The notes: a model not told the origin generated them from the letters alone. 64,000 bases of DNA from an uncultured Bacteroides sp. (GCF_963677685.1 NZ_OY782185.1:1-64000), one strand, 5' to 3'. Numbered from the stretch's first letter, positions 26,305 through 40,523 are shown. Made by a program: numbers and translations.

Positions 26305-27390
26305 CTATTTTCTAAATGGCGGCTTCACGATCACTGCTTTCAGTTTGCGTCCACGCACATCGACAAAGAGCTCCGTACCAAGAGCGGCATATTCAGGCTT
26401 CACATAGCCCATGCCAATGCCCACCTTACGAATAGGAGACATTGTACCCGAAGTTATCACCCCGATTTTTTCTCCCGACGAAGCAAATAACTCATAATTC
26501 TGGCGAGGAATACCTCTGTCTAGCATTTCAAAGCCAATTAATTTACGACTAACCCCTTCTTTTTTCTGCTTTTCCAGATTCGTTCTGTTTATAAAATCCT
26601 TCCCTTCCACAAACTTAGTAATCCATCCTAAGCCAGCTTCAATAGGAGAAGTTGTATCGTCAAGATCATTGCCATATAGGCAAAAGCCCATTTCCAATCG
26701 GAGCGTATCACGGGCTCCCAAACCTATTGGTTTTATTCCAAACTCAGCTCCGGCTTCAAATACAGCATTCCATATCTTCTCTGCTGCTTCCGGATAAAAA
26801 TAAAGTTCAAAACCTCCCGCACCTGTATACCCCGTATTTGAGATAATGACCTCCTGCTCTCCAGCAAAACTTCCAGAAACAAAAGTATAATAGGGTACAT
26901 TAGACAGATTTATATCAGTCAACTTCTGTAACGCCGATATAGCTTTCGGACCCTGTACAGCCAACTGTCCCATCCAGTCAGAAGCATTTTCTAATACCGC
27001 TCCTTCCGTATTATGGGACACACACCAATTCCAATCCTTTTCAATATTAGCAGCATTTACAACCAACAAATATTTCTCTGCCGCATAATGATACACAAGC
27101 AAGTCATCCACAATTCCTCCCTGTTCGTTAGGGAAACAAGTATACTGTATCTTACCAGGCGTCAACGCAGCAACATTATTCGAAGTCACCTTTTGCAGAA
27201 AAGCTAGCGCATGCGGACCTTTCACCCAGAATTCTCCCATATGAGAAACATCGAAAACTCCTACAGCATTGCAAACCGTAAGGTGTTCATCAATAATTCC
27301 AGAATATTCAATAGGCATATTATAACCTGCAAATTCATGCATCTTGGCACCTAGTGCAAGATGCTTTTGTGTAAAAGGGGTCTGTTTCAT
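26305..27390 (-). CDS. gcvT: Glycine cleavage system T protein (aminomethyltransferase)
   Basis: 361 residues. Transfers the methylene group from the H-protein-bound intermediate to tetrahydrofolate, releasing ammonia. Signatures: [42 protein letters not shown] and the folate-binding [18 protein letters not shown]. It lies 9 bp after pepT. gcvH and gcvP are not in the window. No glycine riboswitch is visible upstream, and the leader lies inside pepT. Confidence 0.96.
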   Translation of the reverse strand: MKQTPFTQKHLALGAKMHEFAGYNMPIEYSGIIDEHLTVCNAVGVFDVSHMGEFWVKGPHALAFLQKVTSNNVAALTPGKIQYTCFPNEQGGIVDDLLVYHYAAEKYLLVVNAANIEKDWNWCVSHNTEGAVLENASDWMGQLAVQGPKAISALQKLTDINLSNVPYYTFVSGSFAGEQEVIISNTGYTGAGGFELYFYPEAAEKIWNAVFEAGAEFGIKPIGLGARDTLRLEMGFCLYGNDLDDTTSPIEAGLGWITKFVEGKDFINRTNLEKQKKEGVSRKLIGFEMLDRGIPRQNYELFASSGEKIGVITSGTMSPIRKVGIGMGYVKPEYAALGTELFVDVRGRKLKAVIVKPPFRK

Positions 27391-27399
27391 TGCTTCTAA

Positions 27400-28623
27400 T
27401 TATTTATTGGCAACAAGTTCTGCTATCTTCACGATGACTTTCATAGCTTTTTCCATATTTTGTATAGGCACAAATTCATAACGCCCATGGAAATTGAGTC
27501 CACCTGCAAAGATATTGGGACATGGTAAACCTTTGAAAGAGAGCTGTGCGCCATCCGTACCTCCGCGAATAGGTTTCACGTTAGGTTTCACACCAACAGC
27601 TTCCATCGCGGCAAAAGCAGTATCAATAATATGCATTACCGGCTCTATCTTCTCTCTCATATTAAAATATTGGTCTTTCAATTCCAACGTCGCTGTACCT
27701 TCACCAAATTCCGCATTGATCTTTCTTACCAAATGCTCCATTTCTTGCTTACGACTTTCAAACTTATCCCGATTATGATCACGAATGATATAACTCAAAG
27801 TTGTCTCTTCCACATTCCCTTTCATCCCTACAAGATGATAAAATCCCTCATATCCCTGCGTATGTTCAGGCGTTTCGTGACGGGGTAACATGGTTATGAA
27901 TTGGCTTGCTATCCTCATGGAATTAATCATCTTATGCCTAGCATATCCCGGATGTACATTGCGTCCCTTAAAAATGACCTTTGCTCCTGCCGCATTAAAA
28001 TTCTCAAACTCCAGTTCACCGAGTTCGCCACCATCCATGGTATATCCCCATTCGCAACCAAACTTCTCTACATCAAATTTATGGGCACCTTCTCCAATCT
28101 CTTCATCAGGATTGAAACCAATACGAATCTTACCATGTTTAATCTCAGGATGCTCCATTAAGTAAACCATCGCTGAAACGATTTCGGCAATACCTGCCTT
28201 ATCATCAGCACCAAGTAAAGTCTTACCATTTGTTACGATAAGATCTTCCCCTTTATGATCCAGTAATTCAGGGAATTGTGCAGGAGAAAGCACAATATTT
28301 TCATCAGCTGCTAGTACAATATCCGTTCCGTCGTAGTTCTTCACAATACGAGGCGTAACATTTTTTCCTGTCATATCAGGACTAGTATCCATGTGAGAGA
28401 TAAAGCCTATTGTAGGCACCTCTTTATCAATATTAGACGGAAGAGTAGCAAAAAGATAACCATATTCATCTAGAGTCACTTCTTCCAATCCCAATGATTC
28501 TAATTCCTCTTTCAGATAATTGGCAAAAACCATTTGCCCCGGAGTACTGGGCGTCAATCTGGTTAACTCATCAGACTGTGTATCGAAACTCACATACTTT
28601 AAAAAACGTTCTGTCAGATTCAT
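27400..28623 (-). CDS. pepT: Peptidase T (tripeptidase)
   Basis: 407 residues, the usual length. Zinc aminopeptidase of family M20B that removes the N-terminal residue of tripeptides. Metal ligands and catalytic residues can be placed: His77 and Asp79 in SHMDTSPD, Asp140 in LGADDKAGI, Glu174/Glu175 in [10 protein letters not shown], and the [16 protein letters not shown] segment. First gene of the pepT-gcvT pair, which could link peptide use to glycine catabolism. Confidence 0.96.
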   Translation of the reverse strand: MNLTERFLKYVSFDTQSDELTRLTPSTPGQMVFANYLKEELESLGLEEVTLDEYGYLFATLPSNIDKEVPTIGFISHMDTSPDMTGKNVTPRIVKNYDGTDIVLAADENIVLSPAQFPELLDHKGEDLIVTNGKTLLGADDKAGIAEIVSAMVYLMEHPEIKHGKIRIGFNPDEEIGEGAHKFDVEKFGCEWGYTMDGGELGELEFENFNAAGAKVIFKGRNVHPGYARHKMINSMRIASQFITMLPRHETPEHTQGYEGFYHLVGMKGNVEETTLSYIIRDHNRDKFESRKQEMEHLVRKINAEFGEGTATLELKDQYFNMREKIEPVMHIIDTAFAAMEAVGVKPNVKPIRGGTDGAQLSFKGLPCPNIFAGGLNFHGRYEFVPIQNMEKAMKVIVKIAELVANK

Positions 28624-28682
28624 TCTATTATTTTTTTTAGTTTATTTTGAGATATTCTTAATAAGTGACCGTAAAGGTAAAA

Positions 28683-28720
28683 AAAGAGGCGTGAACTTCA
28701 AAAGAAATTCACGCCTCTTT
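28683..28720 (-). terminator. Terminator of the GH97 gene
   Basis: Stem AAAGAGGCGTGAA / TTCACGCCTCTTT, about 50 bp past the GH97 stop on the minus strand, in a short non-coding gap before pepT. Confidence 0.8.
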
Positions 28721-28771
28721 AGTTACATATCCATAAATCCTAAAAAATATCTTTAAGTTATTCTCCCATTC

Positions 28772-30952
<2,181 letters not shown>

Positions 30953-30963
30953 TTATAGTAAGG

Positions 30964-30971
30964 CAAATATA
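30964..30971 (-). promoter_or_regulatory. -7 box for the GH97 gene
   Basis: TATATTTG on the minus strand, 29 bp before the start codon. Confidence 0.45.
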
Positions 30972-31387
30972 AGAAGTATTCCAATGCTATAATTGTAAAC
31001 AAAGACAAAAGAGCTAAACATCCATTGAAAACGTTTGCATTACAATTTAAGCATCTCTGATTTATTTCTCCGTGTTCAAAGAAGCATCCTAACTACTCAA
31101 AGCAAAGGATGAAAGTTAAGATACATTAAATCAATAAAAATCACAGACGAATTGATGCAATAAAACACAGGAATTAACATTAACAATAATAGATAATAAG
31201 GAATAGTATCATTTAAAACAAAAATTAATAATCATGGATATTTTGTCATTTATTTAAATCATATAATCACAGAAATATTCAATGAAATTAGAAACTATAA
31301 GCCATTCTATTAAGAATTTAAGAATATTAAATATAAAACCAATAAGTCTATATAATTCATTCAACAAATATTTCTAAAATAGATTAT

Positions 31388-31409
31388 TTACATAATAAAA
31401 ATTATGTAA
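31388..31409. repeat. Perfect inverted repeat before the orphan methyltransferase
   Basis: Nine-base arms TTACATAAT and ATTATGTAA separated by AAAA. It may be an operator or a small hairpin; no regulator is adjacent. Confidence 0.7.
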
Positions 31410-31457
31410 TATAAATATTGAAATATAACAATTACATGATCAATAAAAGAACACATT

Positions 31458-32273
31458 ATGCAAAAGCGACAGAAAAACAGAGAACTATACTTTACAGAGC
31501 TTTCAATAACAAGTGAAAAATACTTTATTCCGTATGTATCTGATTATAAAAAAATAGAAGCCGGGATGAATATTTTAGAAGTAGGCTGCGGTGATGGAGG
31601 AAATCTTCTGCCTTTTTCCGAAATGGGATGCCATACGATAGGCGTAGATATGTCAGAAGGTAGAATAAAGGATGCCATTCTATTTTTCAAAAAATCAAAT
31701 GCAAAAGGAGATTTTATAGCATCAGATATTTTTAAGCTTAAAGAGCTAGAATATAAATTTGATTTAATCATTTGTCATGATGTCATAGAGCATATTGAAA
31801 ACAAAAGTCTATTTTTGAAGAATTTAAAGAGGTATCTTAAATCAGGAGGCATCATTTTTATGTCATTTCCAGCATGGCAAATGCCCTTTGGCGGACACCA
31901 ACAAATCTGTCAAAGTCCAATAATATCACACTTTCCCTTCTTACATTTGTTACCATGTTCAATATACAAGGCAATATTAAAATTAAATGGAGAAAGCCAA
32001 GGATGTATTAAAGAGCTACTCGAAATAAAGCAAACAAGAACTTCAATAGAGCTATTTGAACGAGTAGCTAAACAAGAAGAACTCCTGATAACAAACAGAA
32101 CTTTGTTCTTCATAAATCCTCATTATGAAATAAAATTCGGTTTAAAACCGAAAAAGCTATTACATTTTTTTAGTTACATCCCACATGTTCGGAATTACTT
32201 CACAACTTCATGTTTTTATATTCTGAATCCTCAAAAAGAACAGATAGACGAAAGCTTTGCTGTAACAAACTAA
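31458..32273 (+). CDS. Class I SAM-dependent methyltransferase, orphan
   Basis: 271 residues. SAM-binding motif I is ILEVGCGDGGNLLPF at about residues 38-52, followed by GVDMSEGRIKDA and the post-motif FDLIICHDVIEHIENK and LKSGGIIFMSFPAW. This is a methyltransf_11-like Rossmann fold. The C-terminal 120 residues are Lys-rich and not recognised; similar proteins are found in surface polysaccharide loci, but here no such genes are near. The gene stands alone in an AT-rich region, with no TAnnTTTG promoter visible, which may point to acquisition by transfer. Substrate unknown. Confidence 0.82.
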   Translation: MQKRQKNRELYFTELSITSEKYFIPYVSDYKKIEAGMNILEVGCGDGGNLLPFSEMGCHTIGVDMSEGRIKDAILFFKKSNAKGDFIASDIFKLKELEYKFDLIICHDVIEHIENKSLFLKNLKRYLKSGGIIFMSFPAWQMPFGGHQQICQSPIISHFPFLHLLPCSIYKAILKLNGESQGCIKELLEIKQTRTSIELFERVAKQEELLITNRTLFFINPHYEIKFGLKPKKLLHFFSYIPHVRNYFTTSCFYILNPQKEQIDESFAVTN

Positions 32274-32748
32274 AGAGAGCTCATCCCATAGTTATATCAA
32301 CGAATATATCATTTCTTTTTTGTATATTTGAATACTCAAAAAACTCTCGCTTCTATAACATGCTTTCCTTAAGATGTTTAAAAAGTCCTCGTTTCCCATG
32401 CGGGAACTCTACAGACTCCGTGTGAAGACTGGTCGGCTTCCACACGGAGACCTTACAGACCACAGACGGAAAATGAAATGCTCTTCCCACTTTATTACCT
32501 TATTGTTCCTATCATTTATAGATAATAATAGCCTAAAAGATCTTTGTTAAAGCTGTCAAACAGATTGAATAGTAGCAACGCCCCTGTCGAAAGAGAATAT
32601 AAAGAAACAGAAAGAAGCATGAGAGTGAGGCAAAAGAGAATAATAAAAGAGCTAAAACAACTTTTCATCAGCCGTTTTAGCTCTTCTATTTATGATGGAG
32701 TTGATTGTAAAACCAACGTCTCTTCAAGAGATGAATCTGAAAAATTAC
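32274..32748. other. Non-coding region with a GC-richer inverted repeat
   Basis: 475 bp between the methyltransferase and the antiporter stop. It holds a locally GC-rich block (about 32385-32470) with CTCCGTGTG (32415-32423) and CACACGGAG (32441-32449) as inverted arms, flanked by ACTCTACAGAC and CCTTACAGACC. The minus-strand terminator at 32648-32690 is also here. Short frames in this region have no recognisable protein. Confidence 0.6.
32648..32690 (-). terminator. Terminator of the second antiporter gene
   Basis: Stem AAGAGCTAAAAC / GTTTTAGCTCTT, loop about 15 nt, 60 bp past the stop of the minus-strand antiporter. Confidence 0.75.
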
Positions 32749-33939
32749 CTAAGCAGCATCCTTCTCCTTTGTCAACAACCTCTTATAAGTCATATCAATG
32801 CCAAAGGCGCCTAGAGGAGCAGTAATCAGAATAGCCAAAACAGCCACCGTCAATACAATCTTACCACAAGGAAGTCCCATAGCCAAAGGCAATGAGCCGA
32901 TCGCTGCTTGCACTGTTGCTTTAGGAAGGTAGGCTATCATACAGAACAGTCTCTCTTTCATGGTCAGTTTGGTCTTTATCAAACAAATAAAAACGCCTAG
33001 CATCCTAAACAAGAGCACCAACAGAATCAGCACAACCGCAGCCAGACCTGCACCCATCGCATATTTTAAATCGACTGTAGCTCCTACAAGTACAAACAGT
33101 AGAATCTCTGCTCCTACCCATAATTTAGAGAACTTACCTGATAAGCGGACAGCCAATACATCATAGCTTTTCAAGATAGTAGCACCAAGAGCCATCACCG
33201 CCAATAATCCCGATACAGGTACAACACCTTTCAAGAGTTTCTCTACAGCGACTAACAGAAACGAAACACTCAGGATGATCAGCACTTTAATCGAATCACG
33301 CATGTGATAGCTTTTGAAATAACGTGAAAGCAACAAGCCTAAAAGAATACCTAGAAGTAGCCCGGTAACAATAGAAACCGGAATCTGAAAGAAGCTAACA
33401 GGAGAGATAGTCCCTCCTAAAGCCAAACCGGTAAAGGCTGTAAACATCACAATAACAAAGACGTCATCTACCGACCCCCCTGCCATAATCATCTGTGGAA
33501 TACTCTTATTAGTACCATATTTTTTATCCATCAGTGTCAACATCTTCGGCACTATGATTGCCGGAGAAACAGCTGAAACCACACTACCCATTATTGCTGC
33601 ATCAAGCAAAGAGATGCCTAGTAATTTAGGAGCCAAAAGCATCATTCCCGCTATCTCTAAGCAGGCCGGAACGAAGCACATCAGCACAGCAGGACGACCC
33701 ACTTTCATCAAATCTTTAATGTCGAGAGCCAGGCCTGCCCGGGTCAGGATGATCACTAGAGCTAATTGCCGCAAGTCAACAGAGATGGAAAGCAATGAAG
33801 GTTGCAAAACGTTCACCGCATACGGACCCAATATAATACCTGTTAGTAACATCCCCACCAATCCGGGAAGTTTCAACTTCATAAAGATATATCCTAATGC
33901 CAAACCAAGCAAGAAGATAAAAGCTAAACTTGTTAACAT
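32749..33939 (-). CDS. Cation:proton antiporter (CPA-type, membrane domain only)
   Basis: 396 residues with about 12 hydrophobic segments and no cytosolic regulatory domain. Recognisable features: LPGLVGMLLTGIILGPYAV, VILTRAGLALDIKDL, MGSVVSAVSPAIIVPKML and GGSVDDVFVIVMFTAFTGL. These match Na+/H+ exchanger family proteins of the CPA1/CPA2 group. It differs clearly from the larger antiporter at 23.8-26.1 kb, which carries TrkA-C domains. Transported ion unknown. Single gene. Confidence 0.87.
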   Translation of the reverse strand: MLTSLAFIFLLGLALGYIFMKLKLPGLVGMLLTGIILGPYAVNVLQPSLLSISVDLRQLALVIILTRAGLALDIKDLMKVGRPAVLMCFVPACLEIAGMMLLAPKLLGISLLDAAIMGSVVSAVSPAIIVPKMLTLMDKKYGTNKSIPQMIMAGGSVDDVFVIVMFTAFTGLALGGTISPVSFFQIPVSIVTGLLLGILLGLLLSRYFKSYHMRDSIKVLIILSVSFLLVAVEKLLKGVVPVSGLLAVMALGATILKSYDVLAVRLSGKFSKLWVGAEILLFVLVGATVDLKYAMGAGLAAVVLILLVLLFRMLGVFICLIKTKLTMKERLFCMIAYLPKATVQAAIGSLPLAMGLPCGKIVLTVAVLAILITAPLGAFGIDMTYKRLLTKEKDAA

Positions 33940-35708
<1,769 letters not shown>

Positions 35709-35732
35709 AAAAGATAAATCACTCATTGATAA

Positions 35733-35766
35733 AAAAAGGATGCTTCCTATCGGAAACATCCTTTTT
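35733..35766. terminator. Terminator between eno and fucO
   Basis: AAAAAGGATG / CATCCTTTTT outer stem with inner TTCC/GGAA and one mismatch, loop 4 nt. Serves the convergent genes on both sides. Confidence 0.85.
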
Positions 35767-35788
35767 CTTTTCTCCAAAAACAACCTTA

Positions 35789-36946
35789 TTAAAACGCCTT
35801 ATAGTACAATGCTTCAATATCAGCAACTGAAGTAGTACGAGGATTTCCACCTGTACAAACATCATTAAATGCTGCAACAGCCAATGCAGGAATATCTTCT
35901 TCCTTCACACCAATTTCATGCAACTTCTGCGGAATATTGATACTTACAGAAAGTGCTTTCACAGCCTCAACAGCCGCCTTAACTCCCTCTTCGCAACTCA
36001 TGCCTTCTACATTCACTCCCATTGCCTTAGCAATTTCTTTGTATTTCGGAGCTGCTGCAGATGCTGCATTATATTCCATTACATAAGGCAACAACAAAGC
36101 ATTAGCCACTCCATGAGGGGTATCATAGAATGCACCCAATGGATGTGCCATAGAGTGAACAATACCCAAACCGACATTAGAGAATCCCATTCCGGCAATA
36201 TACTGAGCCTGAGACATCGCCTCACGAGCAGCCGTATCTTTACCGTTATCAACAGCCGCTTTCAAGTTTTGAGCAATCATCTCAATCGCTTTCGTCGCGA
36301 ACATATCACTCATCACCCATGCCCCCGGAGTAATGAAGCTCTCAATAGCATGAGTCAAAGCATCCATACCTGTAGCAGCAGTCAAGCCTTTAGGCATAGA
36401 ATACATCAGTTCCGGATCTACAATAGCAACAGCAGGAATGTCATTCGGGTCTACACAAACCATCTTTTTCTTTGCATCCTCATCAATAATAACATAATTG
36501 ATGGTTACCTCAGCAGCAGTACCCGCAGTAGTAGGCAAAGCAAAAGTAGGAACAGCTTTATTCTTTGTGTCAGCTACCCCTTCTAAAGATTTCACATCCG
36601 CAAAATCAGGATTATTAACCACAATACCAATACCCTTAGCCGTATCAATGGATGATCCTCCACCCAAGGCCACAATAAAATCAGCACCTGATTTTTTAAA
36701 TGCAGCCACTCCGTTTTGCACATTGGCAATTGTAGGATTTGCTTTTACATCACTGTAAAGTTCATAAGGAATGTTTGCATCATCCATTACTTTAATGATT
36801 TCAGCAGCCACACCAAACTTAATTAAATCTTTGTCTGTCACAAAAAATGCTTTCTTAAAACCACGGCGTGTTGCTTCAGTAGCTATAACACTGCGACATC
36901 CAGCTCCAAAGTAAGAGGTCTCGTTTAAAATAATCCTGTTAATCAT
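35789..36946 (-). CDS. fucO: Iron-containing alcohol dehydrogenase, FucO-like lactaldehyde reductase
   Basis: 385 residues from ATG 36946 (MINRIILNETSYFG). NAD-binding FVALGGGSSIDTAKGIGIV and the iron-binding histidine region GLGIVHSMAHPLGAFYDTPHG are present. Together with NERSYFG-like start and FSNVGLG they place it nearest to lactaldehyde reductase (propanediol oxidoreductase, FucO), which reduces L-lactaldehyde from fucose or rhamnose breakdown. No fucose or rhamnose genes are adjacent, so the physiological substrate is inferred. A longer frame to 36994 enters the promoter and is rejected. Confidence 0.87.
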   Translation of the reverse strand: MINRIILNETSYFGAGCRSVIATEATRRGFKKAFFVTDKDLIKFGVAAEIIKVMDDANIPYELYSDVKANPTIANVQNGVAAFKKSGADFIVALGGGSSIDTAKGIGIVVNNPDFADVKSLEGVADTKNKAVPTFALPTTAGTAAEVTINYVIIDEDAKKKMVCVDPNDIPAVAIVDPELMYSMPKGLTAATGMDALTHAIESFITPGAWVMSDMFATKAIEMIAQNLKAAVDNGKDTAAREAMSQAQYIAGMGFSNVGLGIVHSMAHPLGAFYDTPHGVANALLLPYVMEYNAASAAAPKYKEIAKAMGVNVEGMSCEEGVKAAVEAVKALSVSINIPQKLHEIGVKEEDIPALAVAAFNDVCTGGNPRTTSVADIEALYYKAF

Positions 36947-36993
36947 AATTCTATCTATGTTTTGATTGATAATATGTGCTATGTTCAGTGACA

Positions 36994-37001
36994 CAAAGGT
37001 A
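36994..37001 (-). promoter_or_regulatory. -7 box for the fucO-like gene
   Basis: TACCTTTG on the minus strand, 47 bp before the start codon. Confidence 0.45.
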
Positions 37002-37076
37002 AGAAAAAGCAGTTCACTCGATTTCCCTAAAACGCACTAGTGCCAGAATACATAACATAAAAATCAAAACAGCTAG

Positions 37077-39326
37077 TTAGTCCACTACCTTAAATGAATA
37101 TTCCTTTCCACTCTGACTATCAGTAGCTACCCACAATCCAAAGTCACCCGGTTCAACAACCCTCTTCATATCTATGTTCCAAAAAGCCAGTTCGCTCATA
37201 GGCAACTCAAAAGAGACTGTTTTCTTCTCTCCCGGTTTAAGGGTAACGCGTGTAAAACGTTTCAACTCTTTCACCGGACGGGTTACCGAACCAACTTTAT
37301 CTTGTACGTAAAGTTGAGCAACTTCCGTTCCTTCATATTTACCTGTGTTTTGCAAATCAAAAGTAACAGTTAGCACCTCTTCTTTCTTCAGTTCCGTAGC
37401 AGACAACTTCACATTGCTATACGCAAATGAAGTATAAGAGAGTCCGAAACCAAACGGATAAAGAGGATCAAAGCCGGCATCCATATAGAAAGAAGTACAT
37501 CCCAAAGAAGTCTGTCCTGCTTCCACAGGAATATCATTTAACAAAGTCTCTGTACGAGTGGCAGGACGCCCACTATTATTATGTGAATAATAAACAGGAA
37601 TCTGTCCCACCATTCGGGGGAATGTTACAGGAGTTTTTCCACTAGGATTTTCCTTGCCAAACAGCAAATCTGCCAATGCAGGTCCACCCATCGTTCCGGG
37701 ATGGAATGAATAAAGCACGGCGCCCGACAAATCTGCCTCTTTGCCGATAGTCAATGGACGACCTGCCATAACCACTGTTACTACTGGTTTGCCTGTTTTT
37801 GCCAATGCAGCAATAAGTTCAGGTTGAGCTCCTTGAAGATTCAGGTCTGCCAAACAGTGTGCCTCGCCGGATAAGATAGATTCCTCACCCACAAAAGCCA
37901 GAACAACATCCGCCCGCGCAGCCACAGCGGCAGCCTTTGCCACACCCGCCATATTCTTATCACGACTAAAAGCCAGTCCAGGCTCATAAAGGATGTGTAC
38001 TTTATCACCATACATCGCCTCTATCGCCTTTAACGGGGTTTGCGTATGAGCTTTATCACCATCAAAAACCCACGTACCCATCTGTTCGTATGGTGCATCA
38101 GCCATCGGACCGACAATCGCAACCGTCTTTACCGAACTCTTTATAGGCAGCACTCCATTTTTATTTTTCAGAAGAATAACCGATTCTACCGCAGCACGCT
38201 TAGCAGCATTCAAATGAGATTCAGCATACATCACAGAATCTTTTTTCTCATCCACATAAGGACTATCGAACAATCCCAAACGGAACTTAATACGTAAGAT
38301 GTTGCGTACAGCATTATCTACCGTTTCTTCCTTTACCTTACCCTCTTTAATCAATTTCGCCAAGTTGTTCATGTATGTATAGCTCACCATCTCCATATCC
38401 AGACCTGCATTCACAGCCTTCATCGCAGCCTCCTCCTCATTGGCAGCAAAACCATGTACTACCATCTCTTTAATAGAAGCCCAGTCGGACACAACAAAAC
38501 CATCAAATCCCCATTCCTTGCGTAACACTTGCTTTAAAATAAATTTATTTCCCGACGAAGGAACTCCGTTATTATCGTTGAATGAAGTCATATAAGTAGC
38601 CGCTCCTGCCTTAGCAGCCGCTTCAAAAGGAGGCAAATAAACATTACGCAAACGACGTTCTGGAATAAAAGTAGAGTTGTAATCCCTACCACCTTCAGCG
38701 GCTCCATACCCTACAAAATGTTTAGGGCAAGCTGCCATCGCAGTAGGATCATTCAGAGAATCACCCTGAAAACCTTTCACCATGGCCGCTCCCATCACAG
38801 AAGTCAGATAAGAGTCTTCACCGCAACCTTCAGCTATACGCCCCCAACGAGGATCGCGCGCAACATCTATCATCGGAGCAAACGTCCAGCGTACTCCTAC
38901 AGAAGAAGCTTCAATAGCAGCTACACGAGCCCCTTCCCTTGCCACTTCAGGGTCGAAAGAAGCTGCTTGTCCTAAAGGAATCGGGAAAATCGTTTTGAAA
39001 CCATGAATAACATCACGAGCAATAAGTAATGGGATACCCAAACGAGACTCTTCCACAGCTACACGCTGCAAGGCATTTACCCGCACCGGATCTATCTCAT
39101 TCAAAATAGAGCCCACCTCTCCTTTTTTTATTGTCACACTCATCTCTTCAATGTTCCCGTAAGAACTGATTTGATTCATCTGACCAATTTTCTCTTGCAG
39201 TGTCATTTTAGAAAGTAACTTCTCAATCCTGCCTTCAATAGCTTTCTCCTTCATATCAGACTGCTTCACACAAGAAGACAAAGGCACCAACAGCAAACAA
39301 GCCAACAAAACTTTTAATCCTTTCAT
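37077..39326 (-). CDS. GH3 beta-glucosidase lipoprotein (BglX-like)
   Basis: 749 residues. Lipoprotein signal with lipobox LSSC, Cys19. The GH3 N-domain has KHFVGYGAAEGGRDYN and the nucleophile Asp281 in GFVVSDWAS. The GH3 C-domain (VAIVGPMADAP, GEESILSGEAHCLADLNL) and a fibronectin type III-like domain (about 655-735) complete the BglX layout. It trims glucose from the non-reducing ends of beta-gluco-oligosaccharides in the periplasm or at a membrane surface. Last gene of the PUL, 9 bp after the GH16 gene. Confidence 0.94.
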   Translation of the reverse strand: MKGLKVLLACLLLVPLSSCVKQSDMKEKAIEGRIEKLLSKMTLQEKIGQMNQISSYGNIEEMSVTIKKGEVGSILNEIDPVRVNALQRVAVEESRLGIPLLIARDVIHGFKTIFPIPLGQAASFDPEVAREGARVAAIEASSVGVRWTFAPMIDVARDPRWGRIAEGCGEDSYLTSVMGAAMVKGFQGDSLNDPTAMAACPKHFVGYGAAEGGRDYNSTFIPERRLRNVYLPPFEAAAKAGAATYMTSFNDNNGVPSSGNKFILKQVLRKEWGFDGFVVSDWASIKEMVVHGFAANEEEAAMKAVNAGLDMEMVSYTYMNNLAKLIKEGKVKEETVDNAVRNILRIKFRLGLFDSPYVDEKKDSVMYAESHLNAAKRAAVESVILLKNKNGVLPIKSSVKTVAIVGPMADAPYEQMGTWVFDGDKAHTQTPLKAIEAMYGDKVHILYEPGLAFSRDKNMAGVAKAAAVAARADVVLAFVGEESILSGEAHCLADLNLQGAQPELIAALAKTGKPVVTVVMAGRPLTIGKEADLSGAVLYSFHPGTMGGPALADLLFGKENPSGKTPVTFPRMVGQIPVYYSHNNSGRPATRTETLLNDIPVEAGQTSLGCTSFYMDAGFDPLYPFGFGLSYTSFAYSNVKLSATELKKEEVLTVTFDLQNTGKYEGTEVAQLYVQDKVGSVTRPVKELKRFTRVTLKPGEKKTVSFELPMSELAFWNIDMKRVVEPGDFGLWVATDSQSGKEYSFKVVD

Positions 39327-39335
39327 AACTAATAT

Positions 39336-40460
39336 CTATTTATTTTTTTGATAAACACGTACATAATCAATCTCGTAGGTTGCAGGTAACTTCGTTTCAT
39401 CCACGCCTTGCGAACCTCCCCAATCACCTCCCCAAGCCAAATTCAACTTTAGATAGAAAGGTGCATTAAAAGGCCATGTGTCCTTATTTCCTGTCCCATC
39501 ATTCAGGAAAGTGAAATAATTATCTCCATCAACATAACCCTTTATATAATCCGCAGTCCACTCCAAAGCATATACATGGAAATCCGATTCGGCAGTAGCC
39601 ACATACTTCTCCGCTGTTTTCTGCGTACCTATTTTATGATAATAAGCCAAACAATGGATGGACGAAGCAACGTAATTAGGTCGATAGCCCACCTCTTCCA
39701 TTATATCAATTTCTCCATCATCAGGCCATGCGCTAAAATTCTTAGGCATCATCCAAAACGCCGGCCACGTGCCTTTGCCTTGCGGCAGTTTAAGGCGGGC
39801 TTCAAAATAACCATAAGTCCAACTCTGAGAGGTATTCATTCGAATAGAAAGCACTTCACTTCCCACCTTTTTAGCAATAATTTTTAAGGTTCCATCTGTT
39901 ACCACAGCACACGTATCAACCCCTTTAAAACCGGCAATATAATTCTCCAGCTCATTATTACCCCAACCTCCATTGCCTGTTTCGTACCACCAATCGGACG
40001 CACTAGGCAAAGCCGGTTTACCATTAGTTAAACGAGAATCGTTAAATTCATCATTCCAAACCATCGAATATCCATCAGGAATATAATTTTTTTCCACACC
40101 GGGCTCCTGTCTCACGGTATACTCTTGTGTATATGTACCAGAAACAAAACTCAATTTTGCTACTCGTTGCTCTGCAGAATGATTAACTGTTGTACCTATT
40201 TTAAGGCTCGTCTCTCCCATATAGCCACTAGCCGGAGAAAATGAGCACCACGCCTCGCTAGAAGTTACCGTCCACGAAGCATCTGCTTTTACCACCAAAT
40301 TTTGCGTTCCTCCTTCTGCAGAAGAAAGCAGAGTAGCAGGAAGAATCTCTATCGTAGGGGTAGAAGGTAATTCCGGAGAATTTGTATCCGGGGGACTGTC
40401 AGACCCGCATCCCAGTAAAAAACAGAGAAAGGGCATAAAAAACACATGCATTATTTTCAT
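39336..40460 (-). CDS. BACON-GH16 endo-beta-glucanase lipoprotein (laminarinase/lichenase-like)
   Basis: 374 residues from ATG 40460. Lipobox FLLGC with Cys18, so probably surface lipoprotein. A BACON domain (about 36-120: SSAEGGTQNLVVKADASWTV, AKLSFVSGTYTQEYTVRQ) precedes a GH16 catalytic domain (about 130-374). The catalytic motif GEIDIMEEVG places nucleophile Glu250, Asp252 and acid/base Glu255. The methionine form E-I-D-I-M-E is common in beta-1,3- and mixed-linkage glucanases. It would cut the polysaccharide at the cell surface for SusC/D uptake. Start at 40490 adds ten residues ahead of the signal and is less likely. Confidence 0.93.
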   Translation of the reverse strand: MKIMHVFFMPFLCFLLGCGSDSPPDTNSPELPSTPTIEILPATLLSSAEGGTQNLVVKADASWTVTSSEAWCSFSPASGYMGETSLKIGTTVNHSAEQRVAKLSFVSGTYTQEYTVRQEPGVEKNYIPDGYSMVWNDEFNDSRLTNGKPALPSASDWWYETGNGGWGNNELENYIAGFKGVDTCAVVTDGTLKIIAKKVGSEVLSIRMNTSQSWTYGYFEARLKLPQGKGTWPAFWMMPKNFSAWPDDGEIDIMEEVGYRPNYVASSIHCLAYYHKIGTQKTAEKYVATAESDFHVYALEWTADYIKGYVDGDNYFTFLNDGTGNKDTWPFNAPFYLKLNLAWGGDWGGSQGVDETKLPATYEIDYVRVYQKNK

Positions 40461-40523
40461 ATTTAAAATTAAACAGAAGGAAGTAATCACAAACGGATTA
40501 CTCCCTTCATTTCTATTTATTAA

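Noticed and set aside
28624..28682. Possible glycine riboswitch for pepT-gcvT
   Set aside because: The space upstream of pepT is too short and lacks the paired-aptamer pattern, and gcvT itself is only 9 bp after pepT.
32544..32825. 93-codon open frame on the plus strand
   Set aside because: Runs over the terminator and into the antisense of the antiporter gene; Lys/Arg/Ser-rich with no family resemblance.
35918..36586. 222-codon open frame on the plus strand
   Set aside because: It lies wholly inside and antisense to the well-supported fucO-like gene, and its product is rich in His, Arg and Ser as expected from a reversed coding strand.
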